A stretch of DNA of 48,500 bases from positions 1-48,500 of the forward strand of contig JAQGDQ010000029.1 of the NCBI GenBank assembly GCA_030141605.1, given 5' to 3'. Positions 46,556-48,500 of this stretch are shown piece by piece (the first letter of the stretch is position 1; each line of letters starts with the position of its first letter). Below the pieces are notes generated by a model. That model did not search any database. It had not been told where the DNA came from and saw only the letters and a program-made list of their open reading frames with translations. The stretch is from Tubiluchus corallicola (lineage: Eukaryota > Priapulida > Priapulimorpha > Priapulimorphida > Tubiluchidae). Both the position numbers and the translations under genes were made by a program.

Positions 46556-47440
46556 CAGTTTTAGATGGACAGTTACACAGGCCAGGGTGATGTGCCTAGT
46601 AAAATCGCAAACAGTTTTAGAAGGACAGTTACACAGGCCAGGGTGATTTGCCTAGTAAAATCGCAAACAGTTTTAGAAGGACAGTTACACAGGCCAGGGT
46701 GATGTGCCTAGTAAAATCACAAACAGTTTTAGAAGGACAGTTACACAGGCCAGGGTGATATGCCTAGTAAAATCGCAAACAGTTTTAGAAGGACAGTTAC
46801 ACAGGCCAGGGTGATGTGCCTAGTAAAATCGCAAACAGTTTTAGAAGGACAGTTACACAGGCCAGGGTGATGTGCCTAGTAAAATCGCAAACAGTTTTAG
46901 AAGGACAGTTACACAGGCCAGGGTGATGTGCCTAGTGAAATCGCAAACAGTTTTAGAAGGACAGTTACACAGATCAGGGTGATGTGCCTAGTAAAATCGC
47001 AAACAGTTTTGGAAGGACAGTTACACAGGCCAGGGTTATGTGCCTAGTAAAATCACAAACAGTTTTAGAAGGGCAGTTGCACAGGCCAGGGTGATGTGCC
47101 TAGTAAAATCGCAAACAGTTTTAGAAGGACAGTTACACAGGCCAGGGTGATGTGCCTAGTAAAATCACAAACAGTTTTAGAAGGACAGTTACACAGGCCA
47201 GGGTGATGTGCCTAGTAAAATCGCAAACAGTTTTGGAAGGACAGTTACACGGGCCAGGGTGATGTGCCTAGTAAAATCACAAACAGTTTTAGAAGGACAG
47301 TTACACAGGCCAGGGTGATGTGCCTAGTAAAATCACAAACAGTTTTAGAAGGACAGTTACACAGGCCAGGGTGATTTGCCTAGTAAAATCGCAAACAGTT
47401 TTGGAAGGACAGTTACACAGGCCAGGGTGATGTGCCTAGT
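46556..47440. repeat. 56-bp minisatellite, 16 copies
   Basis: CAGTTTTAGAAGGACAGTTA recurs every 56 bp from 46556 to 47396; the last copy is cut after GTGCCTAGT. No length changes among copies, only substitutions (for example TCGCAA/TCACAA, TTAG/TTGG). Confidence 0.97.
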
Positions 47441-47998
47441 TGAACCTGTGTTCTGTACTCATCTGCAAGGTGTATGTGACAATTTAGTGGTTGTGGTTGT
47501 ACCAGAAGCTAGCTATATCTTCTAGAATGAGATGTTGAAATTGCAGTGACGTTTAGGGACATTCAGGCGTTTATATCATAATGTAAATAGCTGGGATAGC
47601 ATCTCAAGTGATAATGACTAGAAGCAGTTTTTGCAGTGGTCACCCATCCATATACTGTCCAGGCTGGTTATTGCTTAATTTTCATTGCTCAGTTAAACTA
47701 TTCAGCCGTCCACCCCTCTGTAAAGAGATTTAGGACATTGATAATGATTTAAGTTTTCACAAATGAGTCATATTTCCTTTCTAGTTTTAGTAGTCATTTC
47801 TAAGTGTTTATCTCAAGTAAATTTTTTCGTTCTCCGCTTTCTATTTTTTTTGGCATTTTCTTTTAGTGAGAATTTTTACTTTGCAGGACAGTTCAGTAAA
47901 AGTACGTTTTTAATTATAAGGTCAATACTGAACTCAGTGATTTTGATTCATTCAAATCCTGTTTTTCATTTTAATTCATCATCTGCTTACTTATTTAG
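47441..47998. other. Intron segment, no feature seen
   Basis: Unique intron sequence up to the TTATTTAG acceptor of exon 36. Confidence 0.6.
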
Positions 47999-48197
47999 CT
48001 AAGGTGCCGGTTGATCCAGAGTTAGAATCACTGCTTGGTTACAACACAACATGTTCAGCACAAAGGCAGAGGGACTTAGAATGTCATTTTGTCCTCATTA
48101 TGGAAGATTTCAATAGTCAGGTACAAATCTGTGCAGTGTATACTGGAGATAATCAAAAGAATTGTCCAGGAGTTCCGACTGAGTCGTGTGACTACAG
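47999..48197 (+). CDS. Exon 36: possible third X module, part a
   Basis: Acceptor TTATTTAG, donor GTAAAC, phase 1 to 2. VPVDPELESLLGYNTTC, DLECHFVLIMEDFNSQVQIC, DNQKNCPGVPTESCDYR. It sits in the same place (after HYR-CCP) as X2. ECHFV...EDFNSQVQIC recalls ECIERFV...ENFESIIADAC of exon 12, but the VTVxVDG strand is absent and the exit phase differs, so homology is tentative. Confidence 0.8.
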
Positions 48198-48399
48198 GTA
48201 AACTTGTGAGTTTTAGAAATACGAATTCCTTAAATGTTTTTTGAATAATTGTATAGAGTAATTTAGAGTTTTTTGAGAAAAATGTTAGGTCCATGCGAGT
48301 GTTTGTCCTTAAAGGAAAAGAGACGTCACTTAGCAATTTGGATTTATTTTACTGTTATTACTTAAACAAAAACCAACTCTCATTCTAGTATGGTGAACA

Positions 48400-48470
48400 G
48401 ATGAATTGTAAGTAAGTAGGCCACTTGAAAAGTAAGTAGGCCATTTGAAAAATAAGTAGGCTGCTTGTTA
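48400..48470. repeat. Short tandem repeat (AAGTAAGTAGGCCACTTGAA-like, 3 copies)
   Basis: Three 20-21 bp units (AGTAAGTAGGCCACTTGAAA and variants) lie near the window end, in the intron after exon 36. Confidence 0.85.
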
Positions 48471-48500
48471 AAACACATGTGATTATTTAGTCGAGATTTA

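Noticed and set aside
42903-47440. Regular repeats resembling a CRISPR array
   Set aside because: Units are directly adjacent with no unique spacers, and this is an animal genome; they are minisatellites.

Overview
This is a stretch of animal (metazoan) nuclear DNA. It is AT-rich, full of short tandem repeats and small non-autonomous DNA transposons. The only protein-coding content I can support is a string of small exons on the + strand, all with GT...AG introns. The host is probably a non-vertebrate marine animal, but I cannot name the lineage from sequence alone.

The exons belong to one gene that runs off both ends of the window. I find 36 exons (1340 to 48197, 5713 coding bases). Their phases join at every junction into one open frame of 1903 whole codons with no stop. 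The domain order is: three sushi/CCP modules; an unrecognised three-exon module (here 'X1'); two HYR domains; one CCP; a second copy of the unknown module ('X2'); three GCC2/GCC3 cysteine-rich modules; fourteen EGF modules; a pentraxin domain; a half-EGF-like exon; a third HYR; a fifth CCP; and the start of what may be a third X module. The core order CCP-HYR-HYR-CCP-cysteine-rich-EGF-pentraxin-CCP is that of SVEP1/polydom, a secreted extracellular matrix adhesion protein. The N-terminal VWA domain and the C-terminal CCP string expected for that family would lie outside the window. Most modules are bounded by phase-1 introns, the usual sign of exon shuffling.

The introns hold many mobile-element remnants, none with a recognisable transposase: a 5'-truncated LINE end (about 88-460), a related MITE pair (618-1286, 35014-35667) with a small foldback relative (4464-4632), a piggyBac-like MITE flanked by TTAA (1742-2307), Tigger/pogo-like elements flanked by TA, several hAT-like elements (18670-19391, 36519-37016 with a perfect 8-bp duplication, 44102-44540, and a four-copy TAGGGGTGAGC family), other foldback elements, and tRNA-like SINE heads.

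Tandem arrays are unusually common. Units are 56 bp (16 copies), 60 bp in a 120-bp alternation, 62 bp (16 copies), 77 bp (3), 130 bp (2), 164 bp (2, nearly identical) and about 270 bp (5 plus a part). The 60-bp array carries 18 perfect AP-1-type heptamers. The observations I would follow first are the repeated X module, the sushi module that appears to lack its second half just before X1, and the AP-1-motif array.
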